Shown here: positions 1 to 8,059 of the stretch, piece by piece
How positions within the stretch are numbered: the stretch's first letter is position 1
Layout: the number at the start of each line of letters is the position of its first letter
Source of the DNA: Hyphomicrobium_A sp964620915
GTDB taxonomy: Bacteria > Pseudomonadota > Alphaproteobacteria > Rhizobiales > Hyphomicrobiaceae
Length of the DNA: 64,000 nt
Assembly: GCA_964620915.1 (NCBI GenBank)
Contig: CAZUKP010000001.1
Coordinates: 114,213 to 178,212 of the forward strand
Reading direction: 5' to 3'
Translations under genes and position numbers: made by a program
The notes under the pieces: generated by a model
Told to the model about the DNA's origin: nothing
Seen by the model: the letters and a program-made list of their open reading frames with translations, nothing else
The model's database searches: none

Positions 1-999
1 GTGATCCAAGGTGAAGTCACGGCAGGAACAATCATAGCCGCCTCGATCATCACCGCCCGTGCGCTTGCACCGATCGAAACTTCGATTGCTCACTGGCGCG
101 GCTTCGTAATGGCGCGCCACAGCTACCAGAGACTTGTCGATCTGTTCAAGGCGCTGGAGAGCAAGGTTGAAGACCTTCTAAGCCTTCCGACCCCCGAACA
201 TACGCTTGCCGTTCAGAAGCTCTCGGTCGGCGCACCAGGGGGAACGAACCCGATCATCCAAGAAATCGACTTCGAGTTAAATAGCGGGGACGGTCTGGGC
301 ATCATCGGGCCGAGTGCATCGGGCAAATCTACGCTCGCGCGCGCGCTCGTTGGCGTGTGGCAGCCCATCGAGTCTGAAGGCGGTACGGTTCGGCTCGATG
401 GGGCCGGGCTCAACCAGTGGACGCCTGACGCCTTGGGCCGTCACATCGGTTACTTGCCCCAGGGGATCGAGCTGTTTGCCGGAACGATCGCGGAGAACAT
501 TGCGCGATTTCATCCCGATGCGACAGACGAGGAGACTATTGCCGCTGCACAGGCCGCCGACGTGCACGAAATGATCGTGCGTCTTCCGGATGGTTACCAA
601 ACACAAATCGGCGAAGGCGGCTGTGTTCTATCGGCAGGTCAGCGCCAGAGGGTCGGCCTTGCTCGAGCTCTTTTTGGCGATCCCTTCCTTGTCGTCTTGG
701 ACGAGCCCAACTCGAATCTCGACACGAAGGGTGACGCTTCGTTGACGAAGGCCATCAAGTCCGTCCGCGAGCGCGGCGGCATCGCGATTGTCATCGCGCA
801 CCGGCCCTCTGCTCTCGCTGCTGTTGACCGGCTTATGGTCATGTCAGCTGGCCGCGTCGCAATCCTTGGCCCCAAGGACGAAGTAATGCGCAGTCTCATG
901 AGACCGGCCGGCGCGCCTCCGGAGCAGGTTGGAACACAAGCACAACCGGCGCGCCAGCTCAAAGTGGTGAACCAAGATGAGTCGGTCGGCTCCACATAG
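1..999 (+). CDS. Type I secretion ABC transporter ATPase/permease, 5'-truncated by window edge
   Basis: This is the C-terminal part of a fused permease-ATPase that energises one-step export of a protein substrate across both membranes, of the PrtD/HlyB kind. The open frame runs off the left edge, so the GTG at base 1 need not be the start and most of the membrane domain is missing. Visible in the ABC domain are Walker A GPSASGKST (residues 103-111 of the visible part), a signature reading LSAGQRQR (from 210) and Walker B FLVVLDEP (229-236); the D-loop region reads NSNLD, as is common in the PrtD branch. The adaptor gene follows after about 28 bp, so the two are probably one operon. The outer-membrane TolC partner and the exported substrate are not in this window. 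Assignment to type I secretion rests on the adaptor next door. Confidence 0.88.
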   Translation: MIQGEVTAGTIIAASIITARALAPIETSIAHWRGFVMARHSYQRLVDLFKALESKVEDLLSLPTPEHTLAVQKLSVGAPGGTNPIIQEIDFELNSGDGLGIIGPSASGKSTLARALVGVWQPIESEGGTVRLDGAGLNQWTPDALGRHIGYLPQGIELFAGTIAENIARFHPDATDEETIAAAQAADVHEMIVRLPDGYQTQIGEGGCVLSAGQRQRVGLARALFGDPFLVVLDEPNSNLDTKGDASLTKAIKSVRERGGIAIVIAHRPSALAAVDRLMVMSAGRVAILGPKDEVMRSLMRPAGAPPEQVGTQAQPARQLKVVNQDESVGST

Positions 1000-1027
1000 C
1001 AAGTCGCTCGAAATAGGTTGAGTAGCA

Positions 1028-2347
1028 ATGGCTCAAAGTGCAGGCCCCAATACTGGGGATTATCCGGCCAACGTCGGGCGCTACATCGTGCTGGGCATCG
1101 CTGTCGTCGTGCTCATGCTCGGCGGCATGTTCTACTGGGCCTATCAAACCAACATATCCGGGGCCGTCGTCACCCAAGGCACGCTGGTTGTCGAATCGAG
1201 TGTCAAGAAGGTGCAGCACCCGACTGGTGGGATCGTCAAAGAGATCTATGTGAAGAACGGCCAGCGCGTCCAAGCGAATGAGCTTCTCATTCGCCTCGAT
1301 GACACTCTGACGCGCGCCAATCTTCAGGTCGTCTCCAAGCAGTTGGACGAGCTAGAGATGCGCGAGGCGCGTCTTGCTGCCGAACGCGATGGGGCAGACG
1401 AGATTGAGGTGCCCGAAAGTCTGCTGTCGCGCCTTAGTGACACGAACGTCGCGCGCATTGTCGAAGGAGAGCAGACGCTTTTCACGAGTCGCCGCGAGTC
1501 GCTGAAAAAGCAGGTCGAGCAGTTGCGCGAGCGCATCGCGCAGCTCCAAAAAGAATCGTCGGGCATCGAAGCTCAGACTCAGGCCAAGACCACGGAGATG
1601 GACCTTATCGCAGAAGAGCTCGTTGGCCTGAAGACGCTGGAGCTAAAGAAGCTCATCACCACCAATCGCATGGTATCGATGCGTCGCGAGGCCGCGCGGC
1701 TTCAGGGTGAGCGTGGGCAGCTTGTGGCGTCAGCAGCGAAAGCCAAGGGCATGATTGCCGAGGTCGAGCTGAAGATCCTCGGCATGGAGCAACAGTACAA
1801 GACAGACGTGATCGACGAGCTGCGCCAGGTCCAATCGAAACAGTCCGAGCTCGTCGAGCGGCGTGTCGCTGCTGAAGATCAACTCAAGCGTATTGAAGTT
1901 CGGGCTCCCCGACCTGGCTTCGTTCACCAGCTTGCCGTGCATACCGTCGGCGGAGTTGTCAATGCCTCAGAGCCGATCATGCTGATCGTTCCCAGGGATG
2001 ACCGTCTCGTGGTAGAGGCCCGGGTTGCGCCGCAGGACATCGATCAGCTGCATATCGATCAACCCGCTATGGTCCGCTTCGCAGCATTCAACGCGCGTAC
2101 AACGCCGGAGCTGTTCGGCAGCGTCAGCCGGATCTCGGCCGACCTGTCTCAGGACGAAGTGACCGGAGAGCGTTACTTCCTCACGCGCATAACGCTGACA
2201 GATGAAGAGATCGCGCGGCTCGGCGACAAGAAGCTCGTGCCCGGCATGCCGGCCGATGTGCAAATCCGTACGTCGGATCGCACGGCACTTTCCTTCCTCG
2301 TCAAGCCGCTTCAAGATCAAATCTCCAAGGCTTTCCGGGAACGCTGA
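1028..2347 (+). CDS. HlyD-family type I secretion periplasmic adaptor
   Basis: The 439-residue product is the membrane fusion protein that bridges the inner-membrane ABC transporter just upstream to an outer-membrane channel. It has a short cytoplasmic N-terminus, one transmembrane segment (about residues 19-40), a first lipoyl/barrel half beginning near VVTQGTLVVESS, a long coiled coil (about residues 95-290, rich in Glu, Gln, Arg and Lys) and a second lipoyl half with the motif VRAPRPGFVHQL, followed by a beta-barrel domain. Length and order fit the PrtE/HlyD family. The ATG is preceded by a weak purine stretch. The stop is followed by about 150 bp with no gene before ruvB, so transcription may end there, although I see no clear terminator. 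Confidence 0.9.
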   Translation: MAQSAGPNTGDYPANVGRYIVLGIAVVVLMLGGMFYWAYQTNISGAVVTQGTLVVESSVKKVQHPTGGIVKEIYVKNGQRVQANELLIRLDDTLTRANLQVVSKQLDELEMREARLAAERDGADEIEVPESLLSRLSDTNVARIVEGEQTLFTSRRESLKKQVEQLRERIAQLQKESSGIEAQTQAKTTEMDLIAEELVGLKTLELKKLITTNRMVSMRREAARLQGERGQLVASAAKAKGMIAEVELKILGMEQQYKTDVIDELRQVQSKQSELVERRVAAEDQLKRIEVRAPRPGFVHQLAVHTVGGVVNASEPIMLIVPRDDRLVVEARVAPQDIDQLHIDQPAMVRFAAFNARTTPELFGSVSRISADLSQDEVTGERYFLTRITLTDEEIARLGDKKLVPGMPADVQIRTSDRTALSFLVKPLQDQISKAFRER

Positions 2348-2503
2348 TCCCCCGCTGTCTTATGAGCCCCGGTATGTGCGCCCTCGTGCTGCTCTCGGCG
2401 GAGTCCCAGCGTGCTCTAGGATCCGGCGTCCCATAAAGACCATTCCCCAGGCCTTCATACGCTTTGCCTTGACGCCGCGCGCGAACACTTGCAGGAACAA
2501 ACC

Positions 2504-3586
2504 ATGACCGATCGGTTCGTCACCGCCGCCATGCGCGAAACGGACACCGCAGATGTGTCGCTGCGGCCGACGTCGCTCGACGAGTTTATTGGTCAGGAGC
2601 GGGCGCGCGCCAATCTCAAGGTCTTCATAAAGGCCGCGCGAGATCGCGGGGAAGCGCTCGACCATGCCCTGTTTGCCGGGCCTCCAGGTTTGGGAAAGAC
2701 GACGCTGGCCCAGATACTGGCCAAGGAACTCGGCGTCGGCTTTCGGGCCACGTCCGGCCCGGTGATCTCCAAGGCGGGCGATCTTGCGGCCTTGCTGACA
2801 AATCTGGAAGACCGCGACGTTCTCTTTATTGACGAGATTCACCGACTGAACCCGGCCGTCGAAGAGATCCTTTATCCGGCGCTGGAGGATTTTCAGCTCG
2901 ATCTCATGATCGGCGAGGGACCGGCTGCGCGCTCGGTGCGCATAGATCTGGCAAAGTTCACGCTGGTCGGCGCGACGACGCGCCTCGGCTTACTTACCAC
3001 GCCGTTGCGTGATCGTTTCGGCATTCCTGTCCGCCTGAACTTTTATTCGATCAGTGAGCTCCAGCTTGTCGTAATGCGTGGCGCGCGCGTTCTGGGAACC
3101 AACATCAGCGATGATGGCGCACAAGAGATTGCGCGGCGCGCGCGCGGTACTCCGCGCATCGCAGGAAGACTCCTGCGTCGCGTGCGTGATTTCGCAACCG
3201 TTGCCGATGCGCCAATCATTGACGCGGTGCTCGCCGACAAGGCACTACGTGCGCTTGAAGTTGATGGTGAGGGTCTCGACGCGCTCGATCATCGCTATCT
3301 GAACTGTATCGTTAAGGCCCACGACGGTGGTCCCGTGGGAATTGAGACGATTGCGGCCGCGTTGTCGGAGCCTCGCGATGCGCTCGAAGAAATTGTGGAG
3401 CCCTTTTTGTTGCAGCAGGGTTTCATCAGCCGAACGCCACGCGGGCGCATTGCCACGCTCAAGGCGTATCGCCATCTGGGACTCTCGGGGCCAGCGCGCC
3501 TGTCCGCTCTACAAGTGGGGCTGTTTGAGGACGAAGGCGACGACGCTGACGGCGGGGACGGTCCGCCGCAAGCTGAGATTGGCTGA
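2504..3586 (+). CDS. ruvB: Holliday junction branch migration DNA helicase RuvB
   Basis: RuvB is the hexameric AAA+ motor that, with RuvA, drives branch migration of Holliday junctions in recombinational repair. The protein shows Walker A GPPGLGKTTLAQ, Walker B with DEIHRL, the sensor stretch GATTRLGLLTTPLRDRFG and a C-terminal winged-helix DNA-binding domain ending in a short acidic tail. An in-frame TTG lies five codons upstream, but the ATG at 2504 follows an AGGAAC-like ribosome site and gives the usual N-terminus. Length (360 residues) is normal. In many relatives ruvC and ruvA lie directly upstream; here the type I secretion genes are upstream instead, so ruvC and ruvA must be elsewhere or beyond the left edge. 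The thioesterase gene follows after about 130 bp. Confidence 0.97.
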   Translation: MTDRFVTAAMRETDTADVSLRPTSLDEFIGQERARANLKVFIKAARDRGEALDHALFAGPPGLGKTTLAQILAKELGVGFRATSGPVISKAGDLAALLTNLEDRDVLFIDEIHRLNPAVEEILYPALEDFQLDLMIGEGPAARSVRIDLAKFTLVGATTRLGLLTTPLRDRFGIPVRLNFYSISELQLVVMRGARVLGTNISDDGAQEIARRARGTPRIAGRLLRRVRDFATVADAPIIDAVLADKALRALEVDGEGLDALDHRYLNCIVKAHDGGPVGIETIAAALSEPRDALEEIVEPFLLQQGFISRTPRGRIATLKAYRHLGLSGPARLSALQVGLFEDEGDDADGGDGPPQAEIG

Positions 3587-3715
3587 CTTTGTTCCAATAC
3601 ACCGAAGCCAGCGAAGATGCATCCTGAATTCGCATCGTGGTGAGGAGAGACCTGGGGCCGCACCTCGCTCACCTTGGTTCGTGACAAATGGGGCCGGATC
3701 GGCTCTCATCTTATC

Positions 3716-4204
3716 ATGACAGAAGATCACCAATGGCCTGATCTCGCAGGCCGGCTCATCGAGGTGGATAAAGAGCGCCGGCACATTCTCCCGGTGCGGG
3801 TCTATTTCGAGGACACAGACTTTTCCGGTCTCGTCTACCATGCGAGCTACGTGCGTTGGTGCGAGCGTGGGCGTTCCGACTTTCTTAGACTACTTGGAGG
3901 TGACCACCGCAAACTCATCGATGGGAGCGCTGGTACTGAACCGGCGGCTTTCGTCGTGCGGAGCATGAGCTTTGATTTCTTGCGTCCAGCGCGCATCGAT
4001 GAGGTGTTGGAAATTGAGACGCGAGTCAAAGATGTTGGTGCTGCGAGCCTAACGTTGGGGCAGAGGGTTTTGCAGGACGGGCGTGCGTTGGTGGACGCCG
4101 AAGTGACGGTCGTCCTCATCTCGGTGTCGGGCAAACCGTTGCGGATTTCGAGCACATTGAGGGAGGCTTTTGGCCGGCCCGCAGGCGGTATCCGTGCTTC
4201 ATAG
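3716..4204 (+). CDS. ybgC: YbgC/FadM-type acyl-CoA thioesterase of the tol-pal cluster
   Basis: A single hot-dog-fold protein of about 162 residues. The signature stretch DTDFSGLVYHASYVRW contains the Asp that is catalytic in YbgC thioesterases, and the remainder has the expected strand and helix pattern. Members hydrolyse acyl-CoA or acyl-ACP thioesters at the cytoplasmic side of the membrane and are usually encoded beside tolQ. Here the gene is separated from tolQ by about 6 kb of other genes. An upstream in-frame TTG at 3674 would add 14 residues with no family match, so the ATG at 3716 is preferred. The substrate cannot be told from sequence. The name follows family resemblance and gene neighbourhood. 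Confidence 0.9.
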   Translation: MTEDHQWPDLAGRLIEVDKERRHILPVRVYFEDTDFSGLVYHASYVRWCERGRSDFLRLLGGDHRKLIDGSAGTEPAAFVVRSMSFDFLRPARIDEVLEIETRVKDVGAASLTLGQRVLQDGRALVDAEVTVVLISVSGKPLRISSTLREAFGRPAGGIRAS

Positions 4205-4368
4205 GGCACACGCCGCCCGCAATCTTGCGACCTAACAGTTTGAAAGTTAAGTGATTTTATAGAGGCGACGATACCCCCCACTTTTTCCCCTGCGGCAGGG
4301 AGTAGCCGCGATATTGCTGGCGATCTTGATGTAGTATCGACCGGCTTAGTGATTCTAGAGGGATAACC

Positions 4369-4692
4369 ATGGCCGTAAAACCTGCAAAAAAAGCCGCAAA
4401 ACCCGCCGCGAAAGTCAACACCGTTACGCTCCGTCATCTCGGCACGGCGCTTTCGGAATCTTACGAGATTCCCAAGAAGGATGCGATCGCCATGCTCGAG
4501 GATCTGATCGCAATGATGAGGAAGCACCTGAAGCGCGGCGACAAGCTTCGCATCGCCGGTCTTGGCGTGCTGCAGGTCAGAAAGCGGCCGGCACGCATGG
4601 GCCGCAACCCTGCAACGGGTGAGGCGATCAAGATCAAAGCTTCCAAGAAGGTCGCGTTCCGCGCCGCTAAGGATCTCAAGGAAGCGATGTAA
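4369..4692 (+). CDS. HU-family DNA-binding protein with Lys/Ala-rich N-terminal tail
   Basis: This 107-residue protein belongs to the HU/IHF family of nucleoid-associated, DNA-bending proteins. After a tail of about 15 residues rich in Lys and Ala comes the HU helical body, then the beta-arm region with GRNPATGEAIKI (residues about 77-88) and the end helix AAKDLKEAM. The Pro-containing arm that inserts into the minor groove is recognisable. The basic tail is longer than in E. coli HU and resembles variants seen in some alphaproteobacteria. The ATG follows GAGGGATAACC, a good ribosome site. A strong hairpin terminator lies 40 bp after the stop, so the gene is likely monocistronic. Which HU subclass it represents cannot be settled by eye. 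Confidence 0.9.
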   Translation: MAVKPAKKAAKPAAKVNTVTLRHLGTALSESYEIPKKDAIAMLEDLIAMMRKHLKRGDKLRIAGLGVLQVRKRPARMGRNPATGEAIKIKASKKVAFRAAKDLKEAM

Positions 4693-4731
4693 TCGCCTGA
4701 GAAATTTTTCGCGGCCCGCTGATACGAACAC

Positions 4732-4778
4732 AACGCCTGCACGCTGGAGTCATAGGCTCCAGTGAGCAGGCGTTTTAT
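4732..4778 (+). terminator. Rho-independent terminator after the HU-like gene
   Basis: The arms AACGCCTGC (4732-4740) and GCAGGCGTT (4766-4774) are perfect complements, and an inner stem CTGGAG (4744-4749) pairs with CTCCAG (4757-4762) around a 7-base loop. TTTT follows at 4773-4776. This is a textbook intrinsic terminator, placed 40 bp after the HU stop codon. Confidence 0.93.
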
Positions 4779-4917
4779 TTTGTGACACGCATTGGTTGTT
4801 GCGTGACGCAGGGGCGGGTTTGCGCTTGCACGGCACACTGACCTGAACCACAGTGCGCCCGAGTGGATCGAAAGGAGCAGGGCCGCGGTCTGCGGGTTGT
4901 TCGATAGTTTCAAACAA

Positions 4918-6243
4918 ATGGTGTGTCGTATGCTGCGAGTTTCTTGGCATCTCAGTCTTGTGTTGGTTTGTCTTGGTCTTGGTCTTGGACTGGTCGGCGC
5001 CAAAGCACAAAGCTGCACGGACGAGACCACAATCAAATCCTCGTCCGAGACACGCCCGACGCAGATTTCTTTTCGGAACGGTTCCGCCGATCGGCGAAGG
5101 CTTTACTGGATTGATCAGCAAGGTCAGCGCAAGTTCTACGCAGTCATCCCCCCACAAAACATTCACACGCAACCGACCTACGTTGCGCACAGTTGGGTTG
5201 TGACGGACGACTCAGAAAAATGCCTATTTGTGATTACCGCATCTTCCGCTCCCATCACTGTTGAGGTCGGCGGTTCGACAGCATTGGCGCCCGGCGCGCC
5301 TGCTACCGGTGCACAGCAACCGATCACGCAATCATCGATCAGCGGCCCGTCTGCGGTACCCGTTGCTGAGGTCTCGCCCATCGAAGCCTTCGAGCTTGAG
5401 GGCTACTACCGGCTCACGCCGCGTTCCGAAGACGGTATCGTCTTGAACACGGAGGCCTCGGGCAAGCTTTCTGTCGAAAAGGTGAAGCCACATTGGTCGA
5501 GCGGTCAGTGGGAATTTGAGGAGGTGCCCGGAACGGCGTTTGTTCTCATCAAGAACCGTTGGAAGAACACCTTTGTTCTCGTCGAGGACGACAAGGTGCG
5601 GGCCGGCTCGGCCGATGATGATGACCAGTCAGCTCATTGGGCCGTTGAGGTTGTCGAGGGACAACCCTACGTGCGTATCCGGAACCGCACGGTGAAGCGC
5701 TATCTGGGCAACGATAATGGTCAAACGCGATTGACAAAGTCGGATTTGGACGACCCAGACAGCCAATGGCAGTTCGTTGCTGTGCTGGATGGTACGCCGT
5801 CGGCCTCATCGAGTTCGTCGGAGACATCAAGCAAGACCTCATCCAAGAAGACGAAGGAGAAGAATAAGGAGACAGCAAAGAAGAGGGGCGGCTGCGACGG
5901 CGGTTGGTGGAAAGGAAATACGTGCAAGTGTCCAAAGGGGAAGGTCTTTGATGCCGGCCGCTGCTCGGCGACGGACCATGGCGGTGTTAACTGCGCCGGC
6001 TCAGGCCAGTTCTATCATGCTGGTGCCTGCGTCTCGAGGTGCCCCAAGGGAATGTACGGCAAGAACGGGTATTGCGTGCAAGCTAAGGGTTCGGGTTCAG
6101 CCCAGGCCGCACCGCAGCCGCCCCCGCCCAATACGGCGCAGCAGATCCAGAACATCATCCAGGGCATTCAGAACATCAAGCACAAGTGCGGGCCAACCCA
6201 GTTCTACAGCAAGGCAGAGGGCGGCTGCATCGAGGACGACTGA
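4918..6243 (+). CDS. Secreted protein with VHL-like beta domain, beta-trefoil-like domain and Cys-rich tail
   Basis: About 441 residues, not a named bacterial protein I recognise. Order: a hydrophobic signal peptide ending near AKAQ; a segment at about residues 47-111 resembling the beta domain of the von Hippel-Lindau protein (strand TQISFRNGS, then LYWID, Y10 residues after the Trp, and HSW); a region at about 160-290 with three repeats ending WEFEEV, WAVEVV and WQFVAV, which looks like a ricin-type beta-trefoil; a Ser/Lys/Thr linker; and a tail with regularly spaced cysteines ending GCIEDD. The start is uncertain: TTG 4897, ATG 4918 and ATG 4930 are all in frame and none has a clear ribosome site. 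It stands alone, convergent with the next gene. A second protein with the same plan lies at 48744-50468. Probable role: binding in the periplasm or outside; no enzyme motif seen. Confidence 0.72.
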   Translation: MVCRMLRVSWHLSLVLVCLGLGLGLVGAKAQSCTDETTIKSSSETRPTQISFRNGSADRRRLYWIDQQGQRKFYAVIPPQNIHTQPTYVAHSWVVTDDSEKCLFVITASSAPITVEVGGSTALAPGAPATGAQQPITQSSISGPSAVPVAEVSPIEAFELEGYYRLTPRSEDGIVLNTEASGKLSVEKVKPHWSSGQWEFEEVPGTAFVLIKNRWKNTFVLVEDDKVRAGSADDDDQSAHWAVEVVEGQPYVRIRNRTVKRYLGNDNGQTRLTKSDLDDPDSQWQFVAVLDGTPSASSSSSETSSKTSSKKTKEKNKETAKKRGGCDGGWWKGNTCKCPKGKVFDAGRCSATDHGGVNCAGSGQFYHAGACVSRCPKGMYGKNGYCVQAKGSGSAQAAPQPPPPNTAQQIQNIIQGIQNIKHKCGPTQFYSKAEGGCIEDD

Positions 6244-6261
6244 TCGCAACCTGCGTCATTG

Positions 6262-7101
6262 CTAGGGCGCGCCAAACAGGGTCTTCATCTTGGCGCGCAG
6301 TCCTTTCGCGCGGGCCGTGTCGCGCCACAGATGTCCCCATTCCGCAAACGCGATCGCGAATGGATTGTTGCTCGTCTCGCGGCCCTTGAGGCCAAAGCGC
6401 AGTGCCTCATGCTGCGGCGGTTCCGCAAAGGTCCCAAACATCCGATCAAAGACGATGAGCACCGAACCGTAGTTCTTATCGAGGCAGTCTTCGTTGCAGG
6501 CGTGATGCACCCGATGATGCGCCGGCGTGTTCAAGATCCATTCGAGCGGACCCAGATGCACGGGCAAGGCAGTGTGCAAGAAGAACTGGTAGGCTAGCCC
6601 CGCTGAGAGCATCGCGCCGATTGCGACTGGAGGAAAGCCAATCCAGGCGAGCGGTAAAAAAAATGCGAAAGCACCGGTTAGCTGGCCCGTCCACCCAAGC
6701 CGGATTGCGGCGGAAAGATTGAAGTGCGTCGCAGAGTGATGCACCGAATGGGTGGCCCACAGCCAGCGCACGCGATGGGACGCGCGATGGAACCAGTAGT
6801 AGGCAAACTCTGTTCCAAGAAACAGCGCTGCCCAGCTCCATGCCGTATCGAGCGGGATGTCGAACAGTCGGTTTTGATGGAGCACGACGAATGGCAACGC
6901 CGCGAGGCCGCCCACCAGAACGCGCACGCCAACGTCGCCGAGTGCAACGCCAACTGAAGCTGCCGTCTCACGAAGGTCATGATCCTCGTCATGGGCGCCA
7001 AGGCGCGCATAGAAATATTCGGCTGCGATGAAGATCAGCGTCAGGGCCAGAAAGGCACCGGCTGGACGCATTACGGGCGTCAGTTCGCTCAACTCGGGCA
7101 T
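6262..7101 (-). CDS. Sterol desaturase / fatty acid hydroxylase family protein
   Basis: A 279-residue integral membrane protein of the di-iron fatty acid hydroxylase superfamily. The histidine clusters that bind the two irons are visible as HRASHR, HSVHH and HHRVHH, set between hydrophobic segments, with a further conserved NYGSVLIVFDRMFGTF stretch near the C-terminus. Bacterial members hydroxylate or desaturate lipids, for example ornithine lipids, carotenoids or hopanoids; the sequence alone does not say which. It lies convergent to the preceding VHL-like gene (18 bp between stops) and has a 28 bp gap from the next gene on its own strand, which is probably cotranscribed. Family assignment is firm and substrate unknown. 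Confidence 0.88.
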   Translation of the reverse strand: MPELSELTPVMRPAGAFLALTLIFIAAEYFYARLGAHDEDHDLRETAASVGVALGDVGVRVLVGGLAALPFVVLHQNRLFDIPLDTAWSWAALFLGTEFAYYWFHRASHRVRWLWATHSVHHSATHFNLSAAIRLGWTGQLTGAFAFFLPLAWIGFPPVAIGAMLSAGLAYQFFLHTALPVHLGPLEWILNTPAHHRVHHACNEDCLDKNYGSVLIVFDRMFGTFAEPPQHEALRFGLKGRETSNNPFAIAFAEWGHLWRDTARAKGLRAKMKTLFGAP

Positions 7102-7128
7102 GATTCAGGTTTCTTTCGCCAGATCGGC

Positions 7129-7482
7129 TTAGCGCCGGTAGTAGGCCCAGATGCGCCTCAGCGCGTCGCTGCACGCGATGCTCAATCGATCCTTGTTTCC
7201 AGCCAGGCATGACAGGATGCGCCCACCGCCGGGGAGTACCCGCGGGCAGTACCGCTGCACATCAGGCCTGCAAGCCGCCCAAGCGGCGCGAGGTGACAGC
7301 GGGTAAGGATCGTAGGGGGGTGGGGGATCGTAATAGCCAGGCGGCGGAGGCTCCGGCGGGGGCAGCGATTCAGCGTGCGCGGAACCAGCAATCGCGACGA
7401 GCAGCATTGCGGCAGCTGCTGAGAGAATGAGCGCTGCGGCCAGATCGCGAGCAGCTGTCCAAATCGTTTGTGGGGCTTTCAT
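7129..7482 (-). CDS. Small secreted protein with a Cys-rich (GLG1-like) repeat
   Basis: About 117 residues with a signal peptide ending AHA, a Pro/Tyr-rich stretch (many PPP and YDP) and then a compact motif ACRPDVQRYCPRV...LSCL...ACSDAL. That spacing of cysteines is like the cysteine-rich repeat first described in Golgi glycoprotein GLG1, which is also found singly in short secreted proteins of alphaproteobacteria. Function is not known for the bacterial forms. A TTG seven codons upstream is in frame, but the ATG at 7482 gives a good signal peptide. It sits 28 bp upstream of the sterol-desaturase-family gene on the same strand. Confidence in the gene is fair; the repeat name is from memory of the pattern. 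Confidence 0.72.
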   Translation of the reverse strand: MKAPQTIWTAARDLAAALILSAAAAMLLVAIAGSAHAESLPPPEPPPPGYYDPPPPYDPYPLSPRAAWAACRPDVQRYCPRVLPGGGRILSCLAGNKDRLSIACSDALRRIWAYYRR

Positions 7483-7576
7483 ACCTTGTGGTCCACTGTG
7501 CAAGTGAGTTGAGCCCCTCTGTCCACGCTACTGCGAAGGCCGGCTCCACATTAGCGCGGAAGAGGAGCTCAGGGAA

Positions 7577-7900
7577 TCAGTAGCGGGTCCAGGTAGAATT
7601 GCGGGTCCTGGTGCGTCCGCCCGGATAAGTGACGGTCGACGAGCGATTGCAGATCCCGCCGCCGCAGCTCGTCGTGCCGTTACGCGTCCTAACCCCGCCG
7701 CGCGGTCCCGTGAAGACTTGCTGAGACGAACATGTCCCCCCTGCGCAGTGACCGCTGCCGCTTGAACTCCACGTGCGACCGTAAGGTCCGGTTCCACCGC
7801 CTGAGCGTGCCCAACCGGCTTCGGCCAACGCATAGCTTGCAACCAGTGATGACGCGGCGAGTGCAAACGTACCGACTATCCGCATAGAGTTGCGCTTCAT
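7577..7900 (-). CDS. Small secreted Gly/Arg/Thr-rich protein with internal repeat
   Basis: A 107-residue protein with a signal peptide (cleavage near ALA at about residue 26) and a low-complexity mature part rich in Gly, Ser, Thr and Arg. Two units align: one starting CAGGTC and running to VRTRNGT, the next starting CGGGIC and running to TRTRNST. Each has a C-x-G-G-x-C pair that could form a disulfide. The ATG has a strong ribosome site (AGGAGA) upstream. I do not recognise a family; similar short repeat proteins of unknown function are common in Rhizobiales. It is divergent from the response regulator gene, so the 160 bp between 7901 and 8059 must contain promoters for both directions. Confidence 0.7.
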   Translation of the reverse strand: MKRNSMRIVGTFALAASSLVASYALAEAGWARSGGGTGPYGRTWSSSGSGHCAGGTCSSQQVFTGPRGGVRTRNGTTSCGGGICNRSSTVTYPGGRTRTRNSTWTRY

Positions 7901-8059
7901 GTTCCAATCTCCTGAAGTCTGACACCGTGGGTGGCGCCGGGGGTGAGATTGGGCGGTTAACTTTGCTGGTCTTTTTCAAAACTCCAGGTGACCTGTAACG
8001 ATTTGTAACGAGCCGGGTCGTTGAATTGTCCCCAATTCTGGGGGCTTAATACGCCCACC

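Noticed and set aside
3847..4731. Open frame of 294 codons on the minus strand across ybgC and the HU gene
   Set aside because: It runs through two well-supported genes and a terminator; no motif seen.
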